This document shows, piece after piece, positions 44,054 to 52,564 of a DNA stretch of 64,000 nt. Source of the stretch: Sporosarcina jiandibaonis (GTDB lineage: Bacteria; Bacillota; Bacilli; Bacillales_A; Planococcaceae); contig NZ_JAAOIY010000005.1 in assembly GCF_013184495.1 (NCBI RefSeq), positions 62,001 through 126,000 of the forward strand, given 5' to 3'. The notes under the pieces are model-generated. The model made no database searches. It was not told the origin of the DNA and saw nothing but the letters and a program-made list of their open reading frames with translations. The position numbers were made by a program, and so were the translations under genes. The stretch's first letter is position 1. Every line of letters starts with the position of its first letter.

Positions 44054-44623
44054 ATGAAAGAAGAAATTACAAGACATAGCGTCAAACTCTTTCAACAGAA
44101 AGGTTTTAGTGAAACATCAATACAGGACATCGTCGACTCGGTTGGCGTAACAAAAGGCTCTTTCTATTATTATTTTAAAAGTAAAGAACAACTTTTAATG
44201 GAGATTCATTCACGTTATATTGATGATTTATTACATCGGCAAAAAAAAGTTATTGCAAATGAAGAAAACAATCAAAACAAAATCGCTAAAATTATTGAGT
44301 TGATTATTCTGGACATTAAAACGCAAGGACCGAATGGACGTATTTATTTACGTGAAATGAGAAATTTATCGAAAAAAAACGCAGACATTATTAAAGCCAA
44401 AAGATCGAAATTTCGCCATAATATCGAACAAGTGATTGTCGAGGGGATAGAATCAGGTGAATTCCGCAAAGAGCTACAGCCCAAATTGATTACATTTGCA
44501 GTTTTAGGCGTTACAAATTGGAGTTATCAATGGATGAATCCTTCCGGCGATGTGTCGGTTGAAGAACTAGCTGTCATATTCTCGGATTTTGTATTACATG
44601 GAATTCAAGCGAAGGAGGGCTGA
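44054..44623 (+). CDS. TetR-family regulator of the catabolic cluster
   Basis: 189 residues. N-terminal helix-turn-helix KEEITRHSVKLFQQKGFSETSIQDI, then VTKGSFYYYFKSKEQLL, the TetR hallmark. The C-terminal ligand domain is helical (LYLREMRNLSKKNADIIKAKRS in part), like FadR/YsiA-type acyl-CoA sensors. ATG 44054 lies 9 nt after GAAAGGTG; a TTG at 44027 is upstream of it. It is the only regulator in the cluster, so it is the likely reader of the operators at 41949, 50034 and 50064, released by an acyl-CoA (inference). Confidence 0.87.
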   Translation: MKEEITRHSVKLFQQKGFSETSIQDIVDSVGVTKGSFYYYFKSKEQLLMEIHSRYIDDLLHRQKKVIANEENNQNKIAKIIELIILDIKTQGPNGRIYLREMRNLSKKNADIIKAKRSKFRHNIEQVIVEGIESGEFRKELQPKLITFAVLGVTNWSYQWMNPSGDVSVEELAVIFSDFVLHGIQAKEG

Positions 44624-44626
44624 CTA

Positions 44627-45556
44627 TTGAATGAAATCAGGATTGAACGTGTTTTAGTTGTGGGTGCGGGGCAGATGGGTCACCAAATTGCAATGTTATG
44701 CGCCCTTGGAGGGTATACAACAATTCTACAAGATGTTAGTCATGAATCGCTCCAAAAAGCAGAAGAAAACCTAGAAAATCGGATGAATCAATGGGTGGAC
44801 CAACGAAAAATAACAAAGGAGAAAAAAGAAGAAGCCTTTGCACATTTAACATTTACAAATAATCTCGAAGAAGCAGCGCACGATGTGGATTTTGTTATTG
44901 AGGCAATTGTAGAGAAACTTGAGGCGAAACGTGAATTATTTCAACGGCTTGATTTATTAACGCCCCAACATGCAATTTTAGCAACAAACAGTTCGACGAT
45001 CGTAAATTCCTTGCTCGCTGATATGACGGAGCGTCCTGATAGAATATGTAATATGCATTTCTTTTTTCCGCCACTCGTCATGGATTGTGTGGAAGTAGTC
45101 ATGAGTGAAAAAACGTCTGAAGAAACGGTCGAAACCGTGCTGGCTTTTTGTAAACAAATCAATCGTACTGGATTATTATTGAGAAAAGAAATTTCTGGAT
45201 TTGTCGCGAATCGAATTTTAGGTGCCATTAACCGTGAGGCATTGCATCTTTATGAAGAAGGCATTGCAGATTTTGAAGAAATAGATACAATCGTGAAAAA
45301 AGCATTAGGACATCCGCTCGGACCATTTGAATTAATTGATTTGTCAGGTGCGGATGTTGTCTATAACGTAATGGAATTACGCTATGCAGAAACAGGTAAT
45401 AGTTGGGATAAGCCTTCGATTACGATCAAAGAGAAAGTGAAGTCTGGAAACCTCGGTCGCAAAACAGGACAAGGTTTTTATTCCTATTCGGGGGGTGATT
45501 TTGTTGGAAAAAACAATCCAAGATACAATTCCAGTTCGTTCAGGGGAAGAACTTGA
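44627..45556 (+). CDS. 3-hydroxyacyl-CoA dehydrogenase (single-domain HAD)
   Basis: 309 residues. Rossmann VLVVGAGQMGHQIAMLCALGG, DVDFVIEAIVEKLEAK, ATNSSTI (catalytic-site Ser region), NMHFFFPPLVMDCVEVV (catalytic His), SGFVANRILG and C-terminal GHPLGPFELIDLSG, all family signatures. Known: NAD-dependent oxidation of L-3-hydroxyacyl-CoA (or 3-hydroxybutyryl-CoA). TTG start with GAAGGAGG at 8 nt. Its last ~17 codons overlap the start of the kinase-like gene. Confidence 0.92.
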   Translation: MNEIRIERVLVVGAGQMGHQIAMLCALGGYTTILQDVSHESLQKAEENLENRMNQWVDQRKITKEKKEEAFAHLTFTNNLEEAAHDVDFVIEAIVEKLEAKRELFQRLDLLTPQHAILATNSSTIVNSLLADMTERPDRICNMHFFFPPLVMDCVEVVMSEKTSEETVETVLAFCKQINRTGLLLRKEISGFVANRILGAINREALHLYEEGIADFEEIDTIVKKALGHPLGPFELIDLSGADVVYNVMELRYAETGNSWDKPSITIKEKVKSGNLGRKTGQGFYSYSGGDFVGKNNPRYNSSSFRGRT

Positions 45557-46571
45557 TAGCGAAAAACTTGTTCAATTTATTCGTGAAAAAATAAGTGGAT
45601 TACTAGATGGGAAATTGAACATTCGTCAATTCGGTGCTGGGCATTCTAATTTAACTTATGCACTTGAAATCGGGGATTGGGAAGCAGTACTTAGACGCCC
45701 GCCACTTGGTCCGATTGCCCCGAAAGCACATGATATGAAAAGAGAATTTAATGTACTATCTGCACTTCATCCAGTTTTTCCGACAGCACCAAAGCCAATT
45801 GTCTATTCGGAGGATTTAGCGATTATAGGAAGCCCATTTTTCATGATGGAACGCAGGCATGGGATTGTGCTGGATACTGAATTTCCAGCTGGAACGAAAA
45901 AACCGGTGGAACTCGGTAAACAACTATCTGAAATGATGGTTGACAAACTTGTTGAGTTGCATGCAATTGATTATAAGAAAACAGCGTTAGCCGAGATGGT
46001 AAAGCCAGCGGGATTTTTAGAGAGACAAGTGAACGGTTGGATTGACCGTTACGAAAAAGCGAAAACAGCCGAGATACCCGAAGTAGATCAACTGACTTCC
46101 TGGCTAAAACGAAACATTCCAGAATCGCCGGATTCAACAATTATTCATTATGATTATAAATTAAACAATATGATGTTCTCGCAGGATTACTCTGAAATGA
46201 CTGGTCTATTTGATTGGGAAATGACGACGGTCGGTGATCCGCTCGCTGATGTTGGAGCTGCAATGAGTTATTGGATGCAAGCAGATGACCCAGAAATGCT
46301 GCTCAATGCACTTGGAAAACCTCCATTAACTGTGCAAAAAGGGTTCTTTACGCGTGATGAGTTTATCGCTCGTTATGCAGAAAAAAGTGGGCGGGATATG
46401 TCGACCATTCATTACTACACGACATTTGCCTACTTTAAATTAGCTGTCATTTGCCAACAAATTTTTTATCGTTATAAACGAGGGCAAACGAACGATCCGC
46501 GATTCAAACATATGGACAAATTTGTTAATAGCCTCGTCTCCCATGCACTTGCCGAGACGTCCAGATCATAA
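45504..46571 (+). CDS. Phosphotransferase (APH-like kinase), ACAD11 N-terminal-like
   Basis: 355 residues, protein-kinase-like APH fold: FGAGHSNLTYAL, AVLRRPPLGPIAPKAHDMKRE (the family-specific Lys/Arg run), IIHYDYKLNNMMFS with catalytic Asp (HYD instead of HGD), and GLFDWEMTTVGDPLADVG with the metal-binding Asp. Known: the matching domain of human ACAD11 and the Pseudomonas LvaA phosphorylate the 4-hydroxyl of 4-hydroxyacyl-CoA. Here it is its own protein, in an operon with an ACAD10/11-like dehydrogenase. Start TTG 45504 (or 45501), 8 nt after GGGGGG; the overlap with the HAD gene is about 50 bp. Confidence 0.85.
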   Translation: MEKTIQDTIPVRSGEELDSEKLVQFIREKISGLLDGKLNIRQFGAGHSNLTYALEIGDWEAVLRRPPLGPIAPKAHDMKREFNVLSALHPVFPTAPKPIVYSEDLAIIGSPFFMMERRHGIVLDTEFPAGTKKPVELGKQLSEMMVDKLVELHAIDYKKTALAEMVKPAGFLERQVNGWIDRYEKAKTAEIPEVDQLTSWLKRNIPESPDSTIIHYDYKLNNMMFSQDYSEMTGLFDWEMTTVGDPLADVGAAMSYWMQADDPEMLLNALGKPPLTVQKGFFTRDEFIARYAEKSGRDMSTIHYYTTFAYFKLAVICQQIFYRYKRGQTNDPRFKHMDKFVNSLVSHALAETSRS

Positions 46572-47326
46572 TGGGAAAGAACGGAAACAGATTGCCGAAA
46601 CTGCATGTACTACTGACGAAAGAGGAAGCAGCTAACTACAAAACTGACGCGGAAATCGTTGTTGTTGTCTTTGATGTACTGCTAGCAACAACAACGATTG
46701 CAACAGTATTACATCACGGGGCGACTGAAGTGATTCCAGTTATGGATGAGTCAGAGGCGCTATTGATAGCCAATAGCTTACAAGAATCCACGACGATTCT
46801 TACCGGGGAATCCAGAGGCAGGACAATCGAAGGATTTATAGATCCATTGCCGACTTTGCTAGAAGATATTGTTGCACAGAAAACAATCGTCCTGTCAACA
46901 ACTAACGGCACTGTCGCGATTCGTAATGTTAGTAACGCAAAAAGAATCTATGCAGGTTCATTAGTAAATGTAGATGCAGTAGCTGATAGAATTCGTGCTG
47001 ACCATCTAAATCAAGATCTTCTATTCGTCTGCGCAGGTTCAATGGGAAGATTTGCGACGGAAGACTTTTACGGTGCGGGATGCTTGATTGATCGCATAAT
47101 AGGCAGCGGGGCTTCATGGAAATTATCGGATTCAGCAACTACTGCGCGATTATTCTTTCATGGCAATGAAACAGACGGGGAGAAAGTATTGAAGGCATCA
47201 GCAACAGGGGAAATGATGATGCAGTTGGACTTAGAAAAAGACGTGCAATTTGCAAGTAAACAAGGGGTCATACCGATTGTGCCACAATATGAAAATGGAA
47301 AAATGATTGTAAAAGGAGATAGATAA
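46571..47326 (+). CDS. ComB-like (2-phosphosulfolactate phosphatase family) protein
   Basis: 251 residues. Has VVVFDVLLATTTIATVLHHGA near residue 33, TGESRGRTIEGFIDPLP, LSTTNGTVAIRN and FVCAGSMGRFATEDFYGAG, which match ComB motifs (DVLRATTT, GE..G, TTNGT). The conserved Arg after DVL is Leu (residue 38). Known: ComB dephosphorylates 2-phosphosulfolactate with Mg2+ in coenzyme-M synthesis; no other such gene is here. Its ATG overlaps the kinase stop by one base, so it is coupled to the kinase and may act on a phosphorylated intermediate (inference). Confidence 0.75.
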   Translation: MGKNGNRLPKLHVLLTKEEAANYKTDAEIVVVVFDVLLATTTIATVLHHGATEVIPVMDESEALLIANSLQESTTILTGESRGRTIEGFIDPLPTLLEDIVAQKTIVLSTTNGTVAIRNVSNAKRIYAGSLVNVDAVADRIRADHLNQDLLFVCAGSMGRFATEDFYGAGCLIDRIIGSGASWKLSDSATTARLFFHGNETDGEKVLKASATGEMMMQLDLEKDVQFASKQGVIPIVPQYENGKMIVKGDR

Positions 47327-47327
47327 A

Positions 47328-48302
47328 ATGAAAGCCATTCAATTTGAAGAATACGGCGGGCCAGAAGTTTTAAAATATGTTGAGGTTGACATGCCCGAAA
47401 TAGGTGATCGTGAAGTATTGGTTAACGTAAAAGCAATAGGCGTTAACTATGCGGATACAGCAAGACGTGAAGGGAAATATGTTGTCCCGACTGAATTGCC
47501 GTTTATTCCGGGAGCGGAAATCGCCGGTGAAATTGTCGCTGTAGGTGAAAATGTGACACAGTTTATACCGGGGATGCGCGTTGTCTCGTTAATTGAATCG
47601 GGCGCGTATGCAGAGTTTGCGAAAGTACATGAAATGGCACTGGCTCTGATACCGAAAGGTGTCGACTACACAGATGCGGTCGCACTTCCACTGCAGGGAC
47701 AGACTGCTTATCATATATTAACGACAATGGGACGTCTGGAAAAAGGAGAAACTGTTCTCGTTCATGCCGCTGCAGGGGGCGTAGGCGCAATTTCTGTACA
47801 GCTCGCTAAAATATTCGGAGCTGGAAAAATTATTGCGACAGCAAGCAGTGATGAGAAACTAGCGCATGCCAAAAAACTGGGCGCGGATCATCTCGTCAAC
47901 TACACGGAAGAAGATTGGGAGCAGCAAGTTCTTGAACTGACAAATGGTAAAGGGGTCGATGTTGCTCTGGAAATGGTCGGCGGGGAAATCTTCGATAAAA
48001 CAGTGAAATGCCTGGCCCCATTCGGCAGATTAATCATATTCGGTGCAGCAAGCGGAGAGCCAGCGCATTTTTATCCAGGTCAACTCATGCGTCGCAATCA
48101 ATCCGTGATCGGTTTCTTCTTGCCGCAGATTATGAATAAACCTGAACTATATCAAAAGAGTTTCGAAGAGTTGCTTCATTATATTGACAGCGGCGAACTC
48201 GAGCTGACAATCGGAGGCACGTATAAATTAGAAGACGCAGCCGAAGCGCACCGGGCACTCCAAGGAAGAAAAACAATGGGGAAATTGGTGCTGATTCCAT
48301 AA
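47328..48302 (+). CDS. Quinone oxidoreductase-like (MDR) enzyme
   Basis: 324 residues, zinc-free medium-chain dehydrogenase: MKAIQFEEYGGPEVLKY, NYADTARREGKY, PGAEIAGEIVAVGENV, QGQTAYHIL, and AAAGGVGAISVQLAK (NADPH site), typical of Qor/zeta-crystallin enzymes. Known: reduces quinones or alpha,beta-unsaturated ketones and acyl compounds with NADPH. In this cluster reduction of an enoyl or enone intermediate is likely. It starts a base after the previous stop, with AAAGGAG just before the stop. Confidence 0.88.
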   Translation: MKAIQFEEYGGPEVLKYVEVDMPEIGDREVLVNVKAIGVNYADTARREGKYVVPTELPFIPGAEIAGEIVAVGENVTQFIPGMRVVSLIESGAYAEFAKVHEMALALIPKGVDYTDAVALPLQGQTAYHILTTMGRLEKGETVLVHAAAGGVGAISVQLAKIFGAGKIIATASSDEKLAHAKKLGADHLVNYTEEDWEQQVLELTNGKGVDVALEMVGGEIFDKTVKCLAPFGRLIIFGAASGEPAHFYPGQLMRRNQSVIGFFLPQIMNKPELYQKSFEELLHYIDSGELELTIGGTYKLEDAAEAHRALQGRKTMGKLVLIP

Positions 48303-48348
48303 AAAAATTTTAGATTCATAATCTAGTCAGAAGAGGAGAGATGCGCAA

Positions 48349-49530
48349 ATGGGCTTTTCTAAAATTTTATTTCCTCCCATAAGTCGCATAGGGTGGGGAG
48401 CATTAGAAACGTTAGTGCTTGAAGTCGAAAAGTTTATGCCCGGGAAAGTTCTAATCGTAACAGATCCGATGTTGGTGCAGCTAGGTTTGACGGAGCGCAT
48501 CTCTGCACCACTAATGGAAAAAGGATTTGAAGTGAGCCTGTTTACGGAAGTTGTCCCAGAACCGTCACTTGAATTAGGAGAGAAACTAGTATCATTTACA
48601 CGGAAAAACGAATTCGATCTGATCATCGGACTTGGCGGCGGAAGTGCAATGGATTTAGCGAAATTAGCAGCCGTCCTTGCCGTTCATGAAGGCCCAGTTG
48701 CTCAATATTTAAATTTAAGTGGAACGATGAAAATTCATTACAGAGGATTACCGAAAATACTTATACCGACAACTTCAGGAACAGGTTCGGAAGTGACCAA
48801 CATTTCGGTTTTATCTTTGGAGACGACAAAAGATGTGGTTGCGCATGACTATCTAGTAGCGGATGTCGCGATTGTAGATCCCGCATTAACCATATCTTTG
48901 CCGCCAAAGGTAACGGCAGCGACAGGCATCGATGCATTGACGCATGCGGTGGAAGCATATGTGTCCCTGAACAGTAATCCGATATCCGACCCGCTCGCAT
49001 TGCAAGCAATTCGGCTAATAACACGTTCACTTCGAAAAGCAGTGAACGACGGTGAAGATCGAGAAGCAAGGACAGATATGAGTAATGGAAGTTATTTGGC
49101 GGGCCTTGCATTTTCGAACGCGGGTGTGGCGGCTGTACATGCGCTCGCATACCCAATCGGAGGTCAATATCATATTGCCCACGGCGAATCGAATGCAGTG
49201 CTACTTCCTTATGTCATGAGCTATATCCGAAAAAGTTGCGAAAAACGAATGGCAGAAATTTTTGAAGCGTTAGGCGGAAATCGTAAAAACGATTCGGATG
49301 AGGAAGCATCTATTAAGTGTGTACAAGAACTGCGACAAATTGTAAAAGACGTCGGAATTTCTTCTACATTAGGCGGTTTTTCAATTCCTGAATCAGCGCT
49401 AGAACACTTAACTTCGGACGCCGTGAAGCAGAAACGGATTTTAGCTAGGAGCCCAATGGCCTTACTTGAGCCGGATATTCGAAATATTTACCAATCCGCA
49501 TTTTATGGCATTTTGACAGAAAAAGATTAG
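48349..49530 (+). CDS. Iron-containing alcohol dehydrogenase
   Basis: 393 residues, Fe-ADH family. Nucleotide site GLGGGSAMDLAKLAA, PTTSGTGSEVTNISVL, metal ligands in TGIDALTHAVEAY (Asp and His) and VHALAYPIGGQYHIAHGESNAVLLP (two His) split across the domain. Known: NAD(P)-linked oxidation of primary alcohols, diols or hydroxy acids such as 4-hydroxybutyrate. In this cluster a hydroxy-acid or alcohol entry step is plausible. GAGGAG precedes the ATG. Confidence 0.9.
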   Translation: MGFSKILFPPISRIGWGALETLVLEVEKFMPGKVLIVTDPMLVQLGLTERISAPLMEKGFEVSLFTEVVPEPSLELGEKLVSFTRKNEFDLIIGLGGGSAMDLAKLAAVLAVHEGPVAQYLNLSGTMKIHYRGLPKILIPTTSGTGSEVTNISVLSLETTKDVVAHDYLVADVAIVDPALTISLPPKVTAATGIDALTHAVEAYVSLNSNPISDPLALQAIRLITRSLRKAVNDGEDREARTDMSNGSYLAGLAFSNAGVAAVHALAYPIGGQYHIAHGESNAVLLPYVMSYIRKSCEKRMAEIFEALGGNRKNDSDEEASIKCVQELRQIVKDVGISSTLGGFSIPESALEHLTSDAVKQKRILARSPMALLEPDIRNIYQSAFYGILTEKD

Positions 49531-49544
49531 CAGGGGTGATTGAA

Positions 49545-49949
49545 GTGTATAAAACGATTATTACGCCTCGGGTTTCGGAAACGGATGCAATGGGTCATAT
49601 CAATAATACAACACTCCCTGTTTGGTTCGAAGCCGGCAGGCATCCAATTTTTAAATTGTTTACACCAGATCATGACTTCAGGAAATGGAAAATGGTCATT
49701 GTTAAAACAACATTGGACTTTCTTGAACAAGTGTATTTCGGAAAAGATGTTGAAATTCGGACGCGGGTGAAAAGAATCGGAAATACCAGTTTAGAATTGT
49801 ATGAAGAACTTTATCAAAACGATAAACTTTGTGCGAAAAATGAAGCGATCTATGTTAACTATGATTTCGTTAAACAAAAAACTGAACGTATTCCCGACGA
49901 AATCAGAAATGAGTTAACCAAACATTTAATGACGACAAATTTAGTTTGA
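49545..49949 (+). CDS. Acyl-CoA thioesterase (4HBT, hotdog fold)
   Basis: 134 residues. N-terminal SETDAMGHINNTTLPVWFE carries the 4HBT catalytic Asp/helix pattern (D-x-x-G-H-x-x-N), and VKTTLDFLEQVYFGKDVEI the central strand. Known: hydrolyses acyl-CoA thioesters, often to clear dead-end intermediates. GTG 49545 is preferred, 7-8 nt after CAGGGGTG; the GTG at 49536 sits in the ribosome site. Last gene before the double operator. Confidence 0.85.
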   Translation: MYKTIITPRVSETDAMGHINNTTLPVWFEAGRHPIFKLFTPDHDFRKWKMVIVKTTLDFLEQVYFGKDVEIRTRVKRIGNTSLELYEELYQNDKLCAKNEAIYVNYDFVKQKTERIPDEIRNELTKHLMTTNLV

Positions 49950-50033
49950 ATATACAGAAATAATAGTGTATGCTGAATATAATGAAATATGTAGCTCCTA
50001 ATAAGCAAACTATCGGTGATTTAGGGCGCTAAC

Positions 50034-50081
50034 ATACCAACTGGTTAGTATCCAGAACCAAACATACTAACTGGTTAGTAT
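50034..50081. promoter_or_regulatory. Operator copies 2 and 3, ATACYAACTGGTTAGTAT twice, 30 bp apart
   Basis: ATACCAACTGGTTAGTAT (50034-50051) and ATACTAACTGGTTAGTAT (50064-50081). The 30-bp step is close to three helical turns, so two repressor dimers could lie on one DNA face. They precede the second catabolic operon. Confidence 0.8.
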
Positions 50082-50134
50082 ACTTTCAGTAATCAGAACG
50101 ATACAGGTAATCTAATTTAATGGAGGCGAAATTA

Positions 50135-50905
50135 GTGAATACACCTTTATTTGATTTAAGTGGACGAACTGCCCTTATTACCGGGGGAGGAAGTGGATTA
50201 GGTCGCGACATTGCAGAAGCATTTGCTGAATATGGGGCAAACATTGCTGTCTGTTCTCGCAAACTAGCTAACTGTGAAGAAACCGTTGACTATTTAACAA
50301 AGAATTATTCAATTCGAGCGAAGGCTTATGAATGCGATGTTAGTAATGAAAAGATGGTCAATGAAACAGTAAATACAGTAATAGAGGATTTTGGTCATAT
50401 CGATATCCTTGTAAACAATAGTGGCGCCACATGGGGCGAGAAAGTTGAAAACATGCCTCTTGAAGCTTGGCAAAAAGTGATTGATGTTAATGTTACTGGA
50501 ACATTTCTCATGTCAAAAGCGGTAGGGACCCAGATGATCAGTAACGGGTACGGGAAAATTATTAATATCGGGTCAGTCGCAGGATTGAAAGCTGAGCCAG
50601 GAAAAGTTTTGAATGCAATTGGTTATAGCACAAGCAAAGCGGCAGTTCATCATTTCACAAGGGATTTAGCAAAAAAATGGGGGGAATACGGCATTACTGT
50701 AAATGTCATTGCTCCGGGATTTTTCGCGACAAAAATGACAAAGCATGTTCTTGAGAAAAATAGCGACGCAATTATCAGCGCTAACCCGATGAAAAAAATA
50801 GGCGATACGACTTCATTAAAGGGAACTGCATTGTTTTTAGCCACGCGTGCTAGCGACTATGTAACAGGCCAAGTAATCGCTGTCGACGGCGGCAGTTCAT
50901 TATAA
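50135..50905 (+). CDS. SDR-family oxidoreductase, paralogue of the 43223 gene
   Basis: 256 residues: TALITGGGSGLGRDIAEAF, LVNNSGATWGEKV, YSTSKAAVHHF (Tyr-x3-Lys) and AVDGGSSL end. Tetrad complete. The strong resemblance to the SDR at 43223 indicates duplication within the regulon. GTG 50135 lies 8 nt after GGAGG; the ATG at 50120 is upstream of it. First gene behind the double operator. Confidence 0.87.
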   Translation: MNTPLFDLSGRTALITGGGSGLGRDIAEAFAEYGANIAVCSRKLANCEETVDYLTKNYSIRAKAYECDVSNEKMVNETVNTVIEDFGHIDILVNNSGATWGEKVENMPLEAWQKVIDVNVTGTFLMSKAVGTQMISNGYGKIINIGSVAGLKAEPGKVLNAIGYSTSKAAVHHFTRDLAKKWGEYGITVNVIAPGFFATKMTKHVLEKNSDAIISANPMKKIGDTTSLKGTALFLATRASDYVTGQVIAVDGGSSL

Positions 50906-50933
50906 AAAATCGAAACCATTAAGGAGGAAAAGC

Positions 50934-52535
50934 ATGGAGAGACCTTGGATGAAACATGTAGTGGAAGGAAATCCGAAGGAAATTGAGATCCCTTCCTTTT
51001 CACTCTCACAATTATTTGAACAGGCAGTTGAGACATATCCAGAACATGTTGCGATGACATTTTTCGGTAAAACGTCTACATACAAAGAATTAAGTGTCAG
51101 CATCAAAAAAGCAGCAAAAGGACTTACTAGACAAGGCGTGCAAAAAGGCGACCGGGTAGCAATCATGCTCCCTAACTGTCCTCAATATCCAATTAGTTTC
51201 TACAGTGCGCTTATGTGCGGTGCAACGATTGTACAAGTAAATCCAATGTATAAAGCTTCTGAGCTGATCCATATCTTAAATGATTCAGGTGCAAAAATCC
51301 TTATTATGATGGATAAATTGTTGCCGCTATATGAAAGCGTGAAGGACCGAACACCGATTCAAAAAGTTATTCCTGTATCAGTTGAAAGCGCTGTCATTCC
51401 CGCCGAATTGCAACCGGAATTAGAAAACTGGATTCCCGAAGCGGTTATCAATCCGAAAGAAGATGTTGCCGTATTGCAATATACGGGCGGAACAACAGGC
51501 ACACCAAAAGGAGCTATGCTAACTCACTACAATATTGTGGCAAATACCCTGCAAAGCGCCGCAACTTCTGTCGTCCAAACAAAACCTGGCGAGGAACGAG
51601 TATTAGCTGTCTCGCCATTATTCCATGTATATGGCATGACAAGCGCGATGTGTGTGACTTTTTATCTTGGTGGAAATTTACTGTTAGTTCCTAAGTTTGA
51701 TGTCGAACAACTTGTGACATTGATCGAGAAAATGAAACCGACGTCTTTCCCGGGTGTTCCGACGATGTATATCGCACTTGTTGATTACTATAAAAAGAAA
51801 AAGTTCGATTTAAGCTGTTTAGTATTATGTTCAAGCGGTTCTGCTCCATTACCACTCAAAGTGCTCGATCGATTTAATGAAATCAGCGGCACGACCGTTG
51901 CAGAAGGATATGGATTATCAGAAGCATCCCCTGTTACTCATCGGAATCCAGTGGCAGGATTACAGAAAAAAGGAAGCATAGGCATTCCATTGCCGAATAC
52001 GGATTCTAAAATTGTAGATGTCGCAACAGGGAGAGAAACTCTTCCATCTGGACAAGTGGGCGAACTCGTTATTAAAGGGCCTCAAGTGATGAAAGGTTAC
52101 TGGAACCTACCGGAAGAAACTGAACATACGATTCGAGATGGCTGGTTGTATACAGGTGATTTAGCAACGATGGATGAGGATGGCTTCTTTTACATCGTTG
52201 GCCGTAAAAAAGAAATGATCATTGCCAGCGGATTCAATGTGTATCCAATCGAAGTTGAAAATGTCATCTACACACACCCGGCAGTACTGGAGGCAGCAGT
52301 CTTTGGCATCCCGGATGAATACCGGGGAGAAACGATTCGAGCAGTTATCGTGTTGAAGGAAGGCCATCAAGTAACTGAAGAGGAATTGAGAGCATTCTGC
52401 AAATCGCAGCTATCAGCCTATAAAGTTCCGGAGGATTTCCTTTTTGTAGACGAACTACCTAAAACAGCTGTCGGAAAAATATTGAAAAGGTCATTGCAAG
52501 AACAATATTCACCAGTAAGCTCACCAAACAAATAA
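50934..52535 (+). CDS. Acyl-CoA synthetase (AMP-binding, long-chain-fatty-acid type)
   Basis: 533 residues, ANL superfamily. P-loop-like motif LQYTGGTTGTPKGAMLTHYN near residue 183, VEGYGLSEASPV-like AEGYGLSEASPV, WLYTGDLATMDEDGFF and VGRKKEMIIASGFNVYPIEVE, then catalytic Lys in PKTAVGKILKRSL. Known: activates a carboxylic acid to acyl-CoA through acyl-AMP; the entry step of this pathway. AAGGAGGAAA precedes the ATG. Acid specificity cannot be read. Confidence 0.92.
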   Translation: MERPWMKHVVEGNPKEIEIPSFSLSQLFEQAVETYPEHVAMTFFGKTSTYKELSVSIKKAAKGLTRQGVQKGDRVAIMLPNCPQYPISFYSALMCGATIVQVNPMYKASELIHILNDSGAKILIMMDKLLPLYESVKDRTPIQKVIPVSVESAVIPAELQPELENWIPEAVINPKEDVAVLQYTGGTTGTPKGAMLTHYNIVANTLQSAATSVVQTKPGEERVLAVSPLFHVYGMTSAMCVTFYLGGNLLLVPKFDVEQLVTLIEKMKPTSFPGVPTMYIALVDYYKKKKFDLSCLVLCSSGSAPLPLKVLDRFNEISGTTVAEGYGLSEASPVTHRNPVAGLQKKGSIGIPLPNTDSKIVDVATGRETLPSGQVGELVIKGPQVMKGYWNLPEETEHTIRDGWLYTGDLATMDEDGFFYIVGRKKEMIIASGFNVYPIEVENVIYTHPAVLEAAVFGIPDEYRGETIRAVIVLKEGHQVTEEELRAFCKSQLSAYKVPEDFLFVDELPKTAVGKILKRSLQEQYSPVSSPNK

Positions 52536-52564
52536 ACTTACTTTTCAGAGATGGAGTGAAGATT

